NCBI GenBank assembly: GCA_025175895.1
Contig: CM045989.1
Coordinates: forward strand, 23,863,928 to 23,927,927
Direction of reading: 5' to 3'
DNA length: 64,000 nt
DNA from: Wurfbainia villosa
Lineage: Eukaryota > Streptophyta > Magnoliopsida > Zingiberales > Zingiberaceae
Shown here: one piece after another, positions 45,179 through 57,910 of the stretch
Layout of the letters: each line of letters begins with the position of its first letter
How positions within the stretch are numbered: the stretch's first letter is position 1
Notes under the pieces: generated by a model
Seen by the model: only the letters and a program-made list of their open reading frames with translations
Database searches by the model: none
What the model was told of the DNA's origin: nothing
Program-made: the position numbers and the translations under genes

Positions 45179-47352
45179 TGTTGGGTTTCCGGCACCGCGG
45201 CGTGTGTGTGTTCGATCACGTTTCGTAAACATGAACACAGCGGAAGCAATAAAAATAATAAATCTACATTTATTATAACACACACAACACACGCATGCAT
45301 ATTACAACAAGTGTAGACATAACCATAAATTTAAATTTGCAATAAAAGGAAATTTATCTACGTTATATCTTTCGTATGACGTGTAGCGGGAACGGCATCA
45401 ACCGGAACGATCCTCGCTAGAATCGTCTCTATCCGTATCCACGCCGAGTTCCTCAGGATGACTTCACTAAGCCACGAGCTTCGTCTTCGTACGGGTTACT
45501 AGCCTCGTGTTGAAGACGACGTGATCGAGAGATGATCATGATCCGAATCCAAATTCGGATCCTAATACGAGTTCTCAAAACTCGCTTCTCCGGAGAGGTA
45601 TTCGTCAACCAATTGACGAATTCTTCGTCCTCCACCTCAGAGGATTACCGGAGATCGAATCCCCGATAAGTTAGCTGTTGTCGGAGCTCTAACCGTCGTC
45701 CAAACGACGCTCCGACGAGAGGAGAACAAGCTGTCCAGAAAACTGGACAGCTTTGGTGGAGGAGATAGGCGCCGGCCAACCAAGGGAAGAAAAGGCTCAC
45801 CTTGATGCCAAACCTATAGGAGATCATCGGAGGGTCACCGGAGGATCACCGGCTGAAGCTTGGTCACCGGCAAGGAGCTGGACGGCGGCACAACAAGCTG
45901 GGCGGCAACTCCAAGCTAGGGTTTTGGATTAGGGCTTAATTATCCCTTAAGCCCTCTTTTATAGAGAACTAATTCTCTTAATGGTTATTGGATCATAACC
46001 ATTAGGCCCGTTAACCCGCTCCATTAAGATAAGTTAAAATAAACCAAACCATGATGGTTTATTTTAAGTTAAAACGAACCGAACCAACTTTTGGTTCATT
46101 CGTTTAAAATAAACCAAACCCTTTGGTTTATTCTCCCCCATTGGATTAGAACCAAACCATTTTGGTTCATCCATTACGTCTTCATAAGACTCGGCCCATC
46201 CACGCTTCCATTGCGACTGAAATGATTTCATGCTCGCTTTATGTTTGGTCCAACCAAACCTAATTTCTCTCGGTCTGAGAATCTCATTCTCAAGCTCGTT
46301 TTAAATCCTTTGGATTACGCTCGTTGTGCGTGTGACCAAATAGGTTCTCGGTTTATGTTGGCCGTCTATAATTAACCATTAATTATAGAACGATCATGAG
46401 TGGCACCTAGTAGTACATCATGATCCCCAATTAATCGAAAAGATCAACGGTTGATCCAGAACTATTTCTGAAACCTTTCAGCAGCTCGAATGATTCGTGC
46501 CCCATTCCCTTCACTCATCTTATACCCACTTGGTTCAGGACATGGTCTATTGTGTCAGTCCCCACTAGGCTGACTACGTCACACCTAGCCCAAGTATCAT
46601 TTCCTCGTCCTACGGATTCTAGTTACTCCACATGTATCGAAGAGTACCTTACTCTAAACATGTAATGCTTTGGCCAAAGACTTTAGTAACAATCCGACGA
46701 GAGGCCATGGGTATACATCTCATCGCAAGGAGTGGTGAATCCTTTATAGGCTATTCAAACACCTTCGACCATTTCGACTTATACCCAATCATCCTGGGTC
46801 CACATCTCCTTAGAGATGTTTTCTTAAGATGTCAAAGCATAAGTCTCCATGATCAAGATGACTTGAATACCGCAAGTCAAAGGAACATCGCACTTAAGCC
46901 ACAGTAAGAACTTCATTGACATATCTATATATGCAGAGAATCATATGAAGTCTTACGACTGGTCACTCCAATGAACTAGTTACCATAACTAGCATCCACG
47001 ATTAACTCCGGACATCACAATGTCTCCAGCCAGTGAGAATCAGCTGCTTGGATACACCAAGGAGTATACCTCATGCTAGTCTCGACAGAATTGATGGTGT
47101 CCAAATCCATCAATTCATCGACTAGTGATAATTCCGATACATCACAATTACACATGTAGAGATACTCACTAGTTGTGATCCAATCACAAATTCTCTCATG
47201 CTGTGAATCGTATCGTGGACATTCAGTAAATGAGTTTAAGATCCAATCAAATACATAAAACATGTATACTCAAATAGTGAATCTTCATTTATCATATAAA
47301 TGTTTCATACATAAGGCGATTGCCTTAGGACATCTCTCATATATTACTAACA
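45179..47352 (-). mobile_element. JK 5' LTR
   Basis: It starts TGTTGGGTTTCCGG and ends ATATTACTAACA and matches the 3' LTR at about 98%. The TATA-like box is at 45957-45966 on the minus strand. Confidence 0.94.
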
Positions 47353-48917
47353 CTATCAGGAAGCTGTGATGAGCCCAGATTCTGAGAAATGGCTAGAAGC
47401 CATGAGATCCGAGATGGAATCCATGTACACCAACCAAGTATGGACTTTGGTTGATCCACCTGAAGGGGTCAAACCCATTGGGTGTAAGTGGGTCTTTAGG
47501 AGAAAGACTGACATGGATGGACTTATGCAGACCTATAAGGGTCGATTGGTGGCTAAAGGTTTTAAGCAAATTCATGGTATTAACTATGATGAAACCTTTT
47601 CTCCAGTGGCAATGTTTAAGTTCATTCGGATCTTGCTTACTATTGCAGCATACCACGATTATGAGATCTGGCAGATGGATGTCAAAACTGCATTTCTGAA
47701 TGGAAACTTACTCGAGGATGTGTACATGACACAACCTGAGGGTTTTGAAGATCCACAGCATACTGGGAAAGTATGCAAGTTGTAAAGGACCATTTATGGG
47801 CTAAAGCAAGCCTCTCGGAGCTGGAATCTTTGATTCGATGATGCGGTCAAACAGTTTGGTTTCATCAAGAATGAAGATGAACCCTATGTCTACAAGAGGG
47901 TTAATGGGAATACAGTTGTCTTCCTTGTATTGTATGTGGATGACATACTGCTCATTGGGAATGATATCCCTTCGCTACAGTCTGTGAAGACTTGGCTGGG
48001 GACGTGCTTCTCAATAAAGGACTTAGGTGAAGCAGCCTGTATTTTAGGCATCAAGATCTATAGAGATAGATCTAAGAGATTGCTTGGCCTAAGTCAGAGT
48101 ACATACATTGACACGGTATTACTATGGTTTTCCATGCAGAATTCCAAGAAGGGACTTCTGCTGATGTCACATGGTGTGAGTCTTTCGAAGACTCAAAGTC
48201 CCTCTTCTAGAGAGAAGAGAGACTGCATGGATAAGATCCCTTACGCATCTGCTATAGGATCTATCATGTACGCCATGCTGTGTACTCGTCCTGATGTCTC
48301 GTATGCTTTGAGCATGACGAGTAGATACCAGTCAGATCAAGGTGAGCGTCACTGGATAGCAGTCAAGAATATTCTTAAGTACTTGAGAAGGACTAAAGAA
48401 TATTTCTTGATATTTTGAGGCAATAAGGAGCTAGCTGTAAAGGGTTACAGCGATGCCAGCTTCCAAACTGACCAAGATGATTATAGATCGCAGCCAGGGT
48501 TCGTGTTTTGCTTGAATGGTGGCGCTGTGAGCTGGAAGAGTTCGAAGCAAGACACGATTCTTGATTCTGCGAAGCCAAGTATATTCTTGCATCGAGGCGT
48601 GAAAGGAGGTAGTTTGGATCCGCAAGTTCATTACTGAGCTTGGGGTGGTTCCTAGCATAGAAGATCTCATAGAGCTCTATTGTGACTACAATGGAGCGAT
48701 TGCACAGGCTAAGAAACTTCGCTCACACCAGCGGACCAAACACATACTATGGCGCTTCCATCTCATTCGAGAGATTATCGATAGAGGAGATGTGAAGATT
48801 TGCAGAGTAACCACAGAGGCAAACATCGCAGATCCCTTGACCAAGGCTTTGGCACAGAAAAAGCATGATGGTCACACTAGGTCATTGGGTATTAGATACT
48901 ACGGTGATTGGCACTAG
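47353..48917 (+). pseudogene. pol of M, part 2: RT and RNase H
   Basis: The frame resumes after JK with YQEAVMSPDSEKWLEAM and contains WTLVDPPEGVKPIGCKWVF, VAKGFKQIHGINYDETFSPV, WQMDVKTAFLNGNLLEDVYM, the RT active site YVDD at about 47933-47944, LGIKIYRDRSKRLLGLSQS and YLRRTKEYFLI. RNase H pieces follow (GYSDASFQTD near 48440, then HILWRFHLIREIIDRGDVKI and IADPLTKAL near 48740-48850). Stops lie at 47783-47785, about 47830 and 48416-48418, with frameshifts near 48560-48645. This part would copy RNA into DNA and remove the RNA strand. The copy is inactive. Confidence 0.9.
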
Positions 48918-48920
48918 TGC

Positions 48921-48931
48921 TAGTGGGAGAT
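48921..48931 (+). promoter_or_regulatory. Polypurine tract of M
   Basis: TAGTGGGAGAT lies directly before the 3' LTR start TGTTAGTG. Confidence 0.8.
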
Positions 48932-50740
48932 TGTTAGTGAAAGCCCTAGAGTCAATCATGTGATGATTATTGTATGGACTTTATTGTATCATATTCCTAT
49001 TTATAAATGCATGGTTATTATATTTACTTGTATTTGTGCCAAATAACTAAATATAATAATGTCCTTGAGTAGTAGGTTCTTATCTATATCAATCGATTGG
49101 TTGAATCGATAATGAGATGATATAGAGAATACTACTCTTAATCATTCCTAGTTAAGTATTAATATTCAAGGACAATGTTAATGCGTAGAGACTAGCATGT
49201 AGGTCAACACGATGACTTGATCTCACAAGTCATGGATATGAGATATCAAGTTGAGACATGGATATGCATTGGAGAATGTATACTGAATGACCCGCCATGA
49301 GAAAGTATCATGGATCGTTATATGAGTGTCATATACTTTCTCATGTGGCTATTAGTATGACTATTAGTCCTTAGACCTGAAGTCACCATGGTTCCCTACA
49401 TAAGGAGTTGCATACTTTGGCTTCGTCAAACATCACCCGTAAATGGGTGGACTATAAAGGCGATTACTGGGTATGTAACCAATTTTACGGAGGGATGTGA
49501 GTGATGTAGATGGGATCTATCCCTCCTATATGACGGGAGTGACATCGATATTCTTGATAGAGTGAGACCACAAAGTGCATGGCCATGCCCAAATGAGTCA
49601 ATATGAGATATTGAGCTCATTTGATTATAGTGAGTCTACTTGGAGTTCAAGATATAGATTGTACCGAGGATGACACAGTCTATGCCTCGATTGGTCAATC
49701 TAGATGTCAAGGATAGAGGGACATTGTCACATATTGTGAGAGTCACAATTAGTAGTCACAAAGGTGATGTTGGAGCTCAACATTCTTGTAACTTGGGTAG
49801 CAATGATGCGTTGCTAGATACCGCTCATTGCTTATGTTCCCAAATCGGTTTAGGGACATTGCCAACGTTACAAGAACCTATAGGGTCACACACATAAAAG
49901 AAATTAGATGGAGATTAGGTTCATATGATGAACCATGAGGATTAGGTTCATGGGATGAACCAAATTGGATTAAGAGTAATCCTAATTAGACTAATTGAGC
50001 TGGACTCAATTTGATTCAAGTGTTGAATGAGTCTAATTTAGATTTGATTCATCAAATCAATTTAAATTAATGAATAGAGATTCATTAAATTAAATTGACT
50101 TGAATCAAATGGTTGGATTTGATCAACCATGGGAGATAAGAGGTCAAGTTTGACTTGACTTGAGAGGGAAGATGAAAGGTCAAGTTTGACTTGACCAAAT
50201 GTCATGTCATGATGATGACTTGGCATCATTGACTTAGCATGTGGTGCCACCTCATGAGGGAGACCAAGAGTCATTGGCTCTTGGAGGAGTTACATGCATG
50301 CATGTAACCCCCTAAGAAAAGTGGCCGACCACTATTCTCATTAGATGAGAATTATTTGTGTGAGTTAAAACAACTTCATCTTCTTCCTTGGATCATCTTC
50401 CTCTCAAGCTTGCTCTCCCATCCCTCTCTTTGGCCGAACCATCCATAGGGTGCTAGCACACTCAAGGGTGTGTTTTCTCCACCTATTGCTTGTGTGGATA
50501 CCAATAGAGGAGTGTGCACTTGACGCTCTTGAGTTCCGGCGAAGCTTTTGGATGAGCGGGATTTGCGAAGGGCGTCGCATCGAGGGTAATGATCTCACCT
50601 TCTAGATCTAAGGTAGATCTAGTGTTTTTAGTAAACACATACATGTTTTAGTTTTAATACATCTTCGCACGGATCCGTGGCCGGACTTCCGGGGTTTCCA
50701 CAACGCAAAAGGTGGTTTTTCCGACTCGGAAAGTCCAACA
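48932..50740 (+). mobile_element. M 3' LTR
   Basis: It starts TGTTAGTGAAAGCCC and ends AAGTCCAACA, followed by GAGAT. It lacks a 29-bp piece present in the 5' LTR, the break lying near 50226 at TTGGCAT/CATTGAC. Confidence 0.93.
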
Positions 50741-51067
50741 GAGATGTATATCCTGAGGCCACTCGTTATATTGTTACTAAATTCCTTGGCCAAAGCATTA
50801 CATGGTTAGAGTATGGTACTCTTGGATACATGTATAATAACTAGAATCCATAGGACGAGAAAATGATACTTGGGCTAGGTGTGACATAGTCAGCCTAGTG
50901 GAGACTGACACACAAACCATGTCCTGAACCAAGTGGGCATAAGATGCGTGAAGGGAACGGGGCACGATTCACTGTAGCTACTGAAAGGTTTCAGAAGTTG
51001 TTCTGGGGTCAACCGTTGATTTTCCAATTAATTGGGGATCATGATGTACTACTAGGTGCCACTCATG
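50741..51067 (+). mobile_element. Element H 3' LTR, part 2
   Basis: The LTR resumes with GAGATGTATATCCTGAGGCC, matching 29620-29950 of the 5' LTR. TCATG at 51063-51067 is the left duplication of the solo LTR that follows. Confidence 0.85.
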
Positions 51068-53384
51068 TGTTGGCATTGCTCGGAGGCTCGTTGGCTCCCA
51101 TGTCCCTGGATTAAAATTTTCACTAATGAAAACTAATCCGGATGGGATGAGTTTCCCAAGCTCAACCAATTCGTCGTCATGCTAACGACTTGAGCGATCG
51201 CTTGAACAAACTAGTTGTTCAAACAACAAAGCTCTTCTAGTCGGTTAGCCGCGGAAGAGACGACGGACGGATCGCCGATTTTTGTGTTTATCTTCGGGGT
51301 CCATGATTATACAAATACATATGGATGTAGACATGTATAATCAACACATACATACATATTAACAAGAACATGCAAAGATCAATAATAAAACTTGTAAAAC
51401 TTTTATACCTCTCAATCTTCTATCGTATGTCCTAACCTCCTTGTAGACTTCTTGTGGGTGAAGATCCTCCACAAGTTGAAGCTTCCTAGATCTTCTTCAA
51501 TCAAAAGAAAGAAGAACTCTCCTTCCCTTCTTGCTTGGCCAACCACCAAGCCACAAAAGCTTGATGCCACCGGCCCCAAGAATAGAGAGAACAAGATGGC
51601 CAACCAAGGAACCAAACAAGGGAACAATCCCTAGCTCCTTTGTGCCGCCGGCCAAGAGGAAAAGAAGAGGAGAAGAGGAATAGGTTGAGCGCCGACCAAG
51701 GTAGAGGGAAAAGAGATAGGAGCCGGCAACACCTTATGAAGAAGAAGAGCACCTCTCCTATAGATGTCGCCCACCTTAACTTCCAAACCCCAGCCGCCCA
51801 ACCAAACCCTAACCTCCCTAGGGTTTCTTGCCGCCCAAGCCAATGATAGGCAAAACCCTAATCTCCAAAAACCATTAACCAACCTCTTGCCGCCCACCTT
51901 AAGCCCCCTTTTATAGAGTTAGGCTTAAGCCTTGTTTTAATCTCCACCGTTGGTTCTAGGGATTTAATCTCAACTGTCGGATCTAGAGATTTGATCTCAA
52001 CCGTCGGATCTAGAGATTTAATCTCCACCGTCGGATCTAGGAATTTAATCTCAACCGTCGGATCTAGAGATTTAATCTCAACCGTCGGATCTAGAGATTT
52101 AATCTCAACCGTCGGATCTAGAGATTTAATCTCCACCGTCGGATCTAGGAATTTAATCTCAACCGTCGGATCTAGAGATTTAATCTCAACCGTTGGATCT
52201 AGAGATTTAATCTCCACCGTCGGATCTAGGGATTTAATCTCAACCGTTGGATCTAGAGATTTAATCTCAACCGTCGGATCTAGAGATTTAATCTCAACCG
52301 TCGGATCTAGAGATTTAATCTCCACCGTCGGATCTAGGGATTTAATCTCAACCGTCGGATCTAGAGATTTAATCTCAACCATCGAATCTAGAGATTTAAT
52401 CTCCACCGTCGGATCTAGGGATTTAATCTCAACCGTCGGATCTAGAGATTTGTTTTCCATCATTGGATCTAGGCTTCATGAGGTTTATATTAGGCTACGA
52501 TAGGGACCATGAGGAGGAGTTGGATCTTAGCCACCCGATGGATCGAAACCACACAAACTTGATCCATCAATGATGTTCCATTCCACTAGAGGATCATCAT
52601 TGAATTACCTCACCAACCCCCATAAATTAATATGGGCTCCATACATTATTTGTACATCCATCTCCCCGTGTTTAAGATATCGAATGTCCATCAATTAATT
52701 GATTTACTGACCATCAATCAATTAACATCTAACTCCTCGAGTAGTACCACTCAACCTTATCATCATGTTGACTAAGTCAACCTGCAGGGTTTACATGATG
52801 ACCCTTATGAGCTCCTCAAGGGGACATCATCAACCTAATATGTAGGACACAGTTTCCTCCTATAATTAACGGCACACCATGTAAATAATATCATTTCCCA
52901 ACTTACCGGGCATATTGATTTAATCCATATAAATCTCACCCTTTGGTAAATCAAAGAAATAAATGCTAAGTACATGTGCCCGTTATTATATCGGGATTAA
53001 GAGCATGTACAACATAATATCCGAGGTCTGATTCAATTATGTAGTTAGCAATAAATTGAATCACCTCTATGTCGGTCCTGTTCAATACACCTAAGTGTAC
53101 TAGTGTAACTCTATATTCAAGACAAAACAATACCAAGCTACACTACAACCATGCCAATGGTTTGTCCAAAACCATCTTGGTTGTGAGCCTCTACTTATAT
53201 TCTACAAGGGACTGATAACATGATCTTCTGTGCCACACCAAGCACCATGTTATCTACAATGTAAAGTATTAGACAATATGCACACATATAATAAATATAA
53301 AGTGCAAACAATGATCATGTGATTCTTATTTCAAAATAAAAATGTTCATACAAAAGAGCTAGACTTTCAGTATACATTCCAACA
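51068..53384 (-). mobile_element. Solo Cop-A-family LTR C (2317 bp)
   Basis: It starts TGTTGGCATTGCTC and ends TACATTCCAACA, with perfect TCATG duplications at 51063-51067 and 53385-53389. It aligns with the Cop-A LTRs at 984-2494 and 3787-5662 and has their TATA-like box (51909-51917) and end sequences. It is longer mainly because the 27-bp minisatellite is expanded. Orientation is taken from Cop-A. Confidence 0.94.
51940..52455. repeat. 27-bp minisatellite, about 19 units
   Basis: Near-identical 27-base units (core AATCTCAACCGTCGGATCTA) fill about 515 bases. Because 27 is divisible by three and the unit has no stop, both strands stay open: DLISTVGSR repeats on plus (to 52503) and SLDPTVEIK on minus (to 51858). 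Units alternate between AACCGTC and CACCGTC forms in a rough higher-order pattern. Confidence 0.95.
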
Positions 53385-54441
53385 TCATGATCTTTCTATA
53401 ATTAATGGTTAATTATAGAGGACCAATATAAACCTGGAACCTATTTGGTCACACGCACTACGAGTGTTATCCGAAGGATTTAAAATGAGCTTGAGAATGA
53501 GATTCTCATATCGAGAGAGACTTGGTTTGGTTGGACCAAATAAGGAGCGAACATGAGATTGTTCAGTCGCATCGGAAGCATGAAAGGGTCAAGTCTTTTA
53601 AAGACATGATGGATGAACCAAATTGGTTTAGTTCTAATCCAATGGAGGAAAATAAACCAAAGGGGTTTGGTTTATTTTAACTTAAAATATACCATCGCGA
53701 TTTGGTTTATTTTAACTTAAATTAATAGAGTGGGTTAACGGATTTTGGTTGTAAACCAATAACCATTGATAGAAGGTTTCTTGATGGCCAAGAAACACGT
53801 TCTCTATAAATAAGAGGGTTGAGACAAATTTCATGGACGAGTTATGGTTTGTGAAACCCTAGCTGCTTTCTCTTCTCTTCTCCTTGCTTGTGTGCTGCCC
53901 ACCCTTGGTGTCGCCGCCGCCCAAGCTTGACTGCCCACTCCATAGCCTCCGGCCAGCCACCGTCCATCCTTCCGCAAGTAGCTCCTACCGCCGGCCAGCC
54001 AGCAGCTACTGGCCACCTTGGTGCCACCTACCAATTTGATTGGCCGACACTTCCGAAAACAAGTTTGTGAAACTTGTTTTGTGATCATCTCTCCATCACA
54101 ACGTTTCCGACGCGAGACTAGTATCTCTCATCAAGGCGGTGCTCGTAGCTTGAGAAGCTATCTCGACGATTCTCGGCGTGGACTCGGATAGAGGGGAAAC
54201 TTGTGAGGGTCACTAAGGTTGATGCCCTTTCCGCTACATGTTATTCGTCAGGTATACCTAGTGTAATTTTCTTTATTACAAAATTTAAATGTACGATTAT
54301 GTCTACACTGTTGTATCTTGCATGCATGTGGTGTATGTGATGTAATAAAATAGTTTATTATCATTTTTATTTGCTTCCGCTGTGTATGTTTACGAAATAT
54401 TTTCGAACACACGCCCACATTGGTGCCCCGGAAACCCAACA
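53385..54441 (+). mobile_element. Element H 3' LTR, part 3
   Basis: The LTR resumes with TCATGATCTTTCTATAATTA and ends GGAAACCCAACA at 54441. A clear TATA box (CTCTATAAATAAGAGG) lies near 53800-53815. It matches 29950-31019 of the 5' LTR. Confidence 0.87.
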
Positions 54442-54551
54442 ATTACACCACCTCTTCGCAGATCTGGTAGGTGACATAAGATTCCTGAGAGATTAGGATT
54501 TCTCGTAAGTTAATCTAATGATGTGTTACTCATTGAGGATGAGGAACCTAC
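54442..54551 (+). pseudogene. pol of copia element N, part 2
   Basis: ITPPLRRSGR, IPERLGFLVS and SNDVLLIEDEEPT are encoded with two stops. This matches the region of JK pol around RSGRTRNIPERYGFLVS. It is the continuation of N's pol, 37 kb from part 1, and is cut again by element P at CCTAC. Confidence 0.8.
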
Positions 54552-56088
54552 TGTAGGGACTGTTGGTGACCGCTAAAGGAGGGTGAATAGCGTATATGTC
54601 TCTACAATTCTTGTTAGAGCAATGGAAATATGAAATACAATACAAATATGAAGATGAAAACACAATCACAATCACAAATACACAAGGATATACGTGGTTC
54701 GGGACCTTAAGGTTCCTACTCCACGGGGTGAGCTCAAATGAGCTCTAGCAATGCAAACAACACCACTAAACAATAACGCTCCTTCTCGATAATACGTCGG
54801 AGGTGGAGAAACCTCGTATAAGAGATTACACTAAGTAATACAATGAATACAAGCAAATACAAAGATGAAATACAATACAAATAAAGAAAAATACTTTACA
54901 AGAGATCTTTGAATGCTTGCTTTTATTGCTTGAGAATAGCTTTGAAGGTCTGGATTGCAGCAACAAATCGCCTCAAGAAACCCTGCTAAGAATCTCCTCC
55001 TCAAGCTCCTTTAATAGCTGATCTCAGGCTTATTCAACGCCTGGCAGTCGACTGCCAACAGTACCGTCGTGAGATAATGCCTTAATCCACGTCGACATTC
55101 AAGCCAACGGTTACCGGGTCATTGCCATTACCTAACGATCATCCGCAGTCCATGCCGATCGACAAGTCACCGAGCATTCTTCTCTCGCAATCGACTAGTA
55201 GGTTTGCCATCATCCATCGCGATCAACTTCCATCGATCGACTTCCCAATCGGCGATCGACTCGGGACATTTCTGCGATTGAACACCGATCGACTACGGGC
55301 GGTTTGGTAGCCATAATCGATCGACTATCAAGAGTCAACTCGGTTGCCAAGTGTTAAAACACTTGACCAATCGACTGGTCCAAATCCCCAGTCGACTGAT
55401 AACCTCAACCATGAGGTTTAACCCCAAGTATGATACCCTCATACTTGCTAGACCACCCTTAGCCTAGACCTAAGCTTTCTAGCCACCTCCGTCAGCCTCA
55501 CGCCTATTGGATCCTTCCAAGTCATCCATGACTTGTTCATCCATACGCAAGCCTTCAGGTGCTTCCATCGACTATTGTCATGCTAAGCTGGTCTACACCA
55601 CCAAGGCACATTAGGCTTATGCTGCCAAGACTACCGCTTGGACTTTATGTCGTCAACCATTGGACTTATGCTGCCAAGACTCCACCCTTGTACTTTACAC
55701 CGCTAATATAAACCCTTGGACTTTCTTTGCCAACCTATGTTAGAATTTCCATTTGCCAAGACTCAAGCTTGGACTTTCCCTTGCCAAGACCCATGCATGG
55801 ACTTTCCATGCCAACCCATGTTGGACTTTCCAATTGCCAAGACTCAAGCTTGGACTTTCCCTTGCTATGACCCATGCTTGGACTTTCCCATGCCAAGTAC
55901 CCATGACTTGGACTTTCCCATTACCAAGTGTCCCACTTGGACTTTCCATGCCAAGTACTCAAGACTTGGACTTTTCCATGACAATCACATTGTCATACAT
56001 TTTTTCAAACATCAATGTCAAACATCAAAACACTACTCGAGTCAAACTCGAGTCCAGTCAATCATGACCTAGGCCGATTGCACCAACA
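54552..56088 (-). mobile_element. P 3' LTR
   Basis: It starts TGTAGGGACTGTTGG and ends GATTGCACCAACA. It carries CAGTCGACTG-like motifs (55040-55400) and a hairpin-bearing minisatellite (55620-55995). Confidence 0.92.
55620..55995. repeat. Hairpin minisatellite in P 3' LTR
   Basis: Units of about 28-30 bases share GGACTTTCC. Between them lie inverted repeats: CCAAGACTCAAGCTTGG, CCAACCCATGTTGG, CCAAGTGTCCCACTTGG, CCAAGTACCCATGACTTGG and finally GACAATCACATTGTC. The stems differ but remain paired. Confidence 0.85.
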
Positions 56089-56103
56089 ATCTCTCCCTTT
56101 TTA
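56089..56103 (-). promoter_or_regulatory. Polypurine tract of P
   Basis: ATCTCTCCCTTTTTA reads TAAAAAGGGAGAGAT on the minus strand, next to the LTR. Confidence 0.8.
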
Positions 56104-57910
56104 TGTTTGACAAAAACCATAAACACCTTTGAGTTAGGCCACCTGACTCAAATCTCCTTACCAATTCTCCCAAATTGGTAATTTTAAATTCTCCCATAAC
56201 TTCTCCCGTTAATTCTCCCCCTTTTTGACATACATCAAAAAGTTTCTCCCCAAATGTCTCAATGTCTCGTATCCTAATTAGATCTTACAATCTCTCCCTT
56301 GGTCCAAAAACACCTAGGATGCCTTCACTTTTCCTAGTGATAAGTCTCATATCACTAAAGAGAGACTTCCTATAAACTCTCCCAATTCTCCCCCTCATGG
56401 GGAAGAACACATCTATCATCCCATGATGGATAACCTCCCCCTAAAGGCTTGCTCCCCCTTGATCATTGCACCAACAATATCCTTGGACAGTCTCTATGCC
56501 TATAGGAACATTGAACTATCAAAATTAAGGTTAAAAGTTCAACCTTGAATTTTCACACACCTTAAAATTTGATACACACCCAAACAACTCTCCTAATCCA
56601 TATCCAATGGATTTTCACCCCTTTTAATACTTTCCAAAGCATATCCTTGGGATAGGAGCAGTTAGAGTAGCCTAACATAGCTGAAATCAGGCTAAACAAA
56701 CTTTGTTTACCCGAAATCAAATCGATAATGACTGACTACTACCACGATCGCCATTGACACCGGTACAGCGCCATAGCGGATCGATTTTTGCAAATGCATA
56801 ATTTTAAAAATCAGAAATGGATTTCAGAAAATCATAAGTAATTATATGTAATTTAAAAAATCTTGAAACTTCATACGTATAATGCTTAAGACAAATACAA
56901 TGGGTAAAAAATATTTGAAAATTAAATTACTCATAAAATTAGGAGATTGACACAAAGTTCAAAACCATTGAAAAGTTCAATGTTTTGGCCCTACTTTGTA
57001 TCAACTCCATCAATGGTGATTGCTATCAAAAGATAGACTTCACCAAGACTTTCTAAAATGATTTTAAAATATTTTTGAAAACCTATATTGGATCATGATC
57101 AATGGTCTTAATGCACATGACTTGCACATTAACTTTCCCCATTATCCACCATGGTATTAGATGAGTTTGAGTTCATCTAGATGCAAAAACTATGCACCTT
57201 GAACTTAACTCATTTCCTAGCATCTCACATGTGTCTAGGGTGTTTGAAAACACACACATGTCAATGTAATATGAGATGTGGGTTTTGGTTATCCTAATCT
57301 AAGACCTCATGCATTTTCTAAGACAACACTACTTGATTCCCTTATACATGGGACTTCAAGTCATGTCATAGTCCTTAACTCAATTTTATTAATGCATGAA
57401 ATATGATCATGACATAAATAATAGCATAAATAAAGCAATGCCAATAATCATGATGTCATGGCATATAATTAAATCCTAAATATACATGACACTAAAACTA
57501 AAACCAAAGCACGATCATGACATATTATATGATAAAAATAAATATGATATCATGACATGGCATATGGCAAATCAATCATGGAAAAAAAATATAAAAGTAT
57601 AACAATACCTAAATTTTAAACCCAAATTTCCATTTCTAGATTTAAATCCAATTTTGCCATAATACTCATTTATCCCCCAAGTGTGCCAAAAATCCAAAAT
57701 GACACACTATGACCTCTAAACCTAGTTTGTGCCAATTTGATTGATTTTTCATAATTCTCAAAATATATTGGCACATTCTAAAATCCTTTAGGATATAAAT
57801 TCAAACCACATTTACAAGGTACCCATAACCTTGAAAATGACCTAAAGTGTCACCTTTACCATGGTTAGGTTAACTATCCATCCATTTAAAGTTGGCACAC
57901 CCTAACCCAT
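56104..57910 (-). other. P 3' non-coding region
   Basis: About 1.8 kb between gag and polypurine tract contain no coding sequence I can recognise. The left part has runs of TCTCCC and CCCCCT, which on the RNA strand read as GGGGGAGA motifs common in SIRE elements. The rest is AT-rich. Confidence 0.65.

Larger units (their letters stand above)
38010..47352 (-). mobile_element. Copia element JK, 9.3 kb, best preserved
   Basis: LTRs of 2191 and 2174 bp enclose 4978 bp. TTATC (38005-38009) and CTATC (47353-47357) form a target duplication with one change. The primer site is on the right, so the element reads leftward. By eye the LTRs differ at about 40 bases, roughly 2%, mostly transitions, plus one 17-bp indel. 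A deletion in gag and stops in RT make it non-autonomous now. It lies in M's pol, in the opposite orientation. Confidence 0.94.
32071..50740 (+). mobile_element. Copia element M, interrupted by JK
   Basis: Two LTRs of 1837 and 1809 bp, primer site, leader, gag-pol and a polypurine tract are all present. GAGAT at 32066-32070 and 50741-50745 is a perfect 5-bp target duplication in H's 3' LTR. Without JK (38010-47352) the element is about 9.3 kb. The polyprotein has several stops and frameshifts, so it is inactive. Confidence 0.94.

Noticed and set aside
51858..52503. Long ORFs on both strands (170 and 201 codons)
   Set aside because: They are made of a 27-bp tandem repeat without stops and vary with unit number, so a protein is not supported.
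55716..56072. Cys/Trp/Pro repeat ORF in P's LTR
   Set aside because: It is a reading of the hairpin minisatellite. The copy at 60790-61173 shows frame changes.
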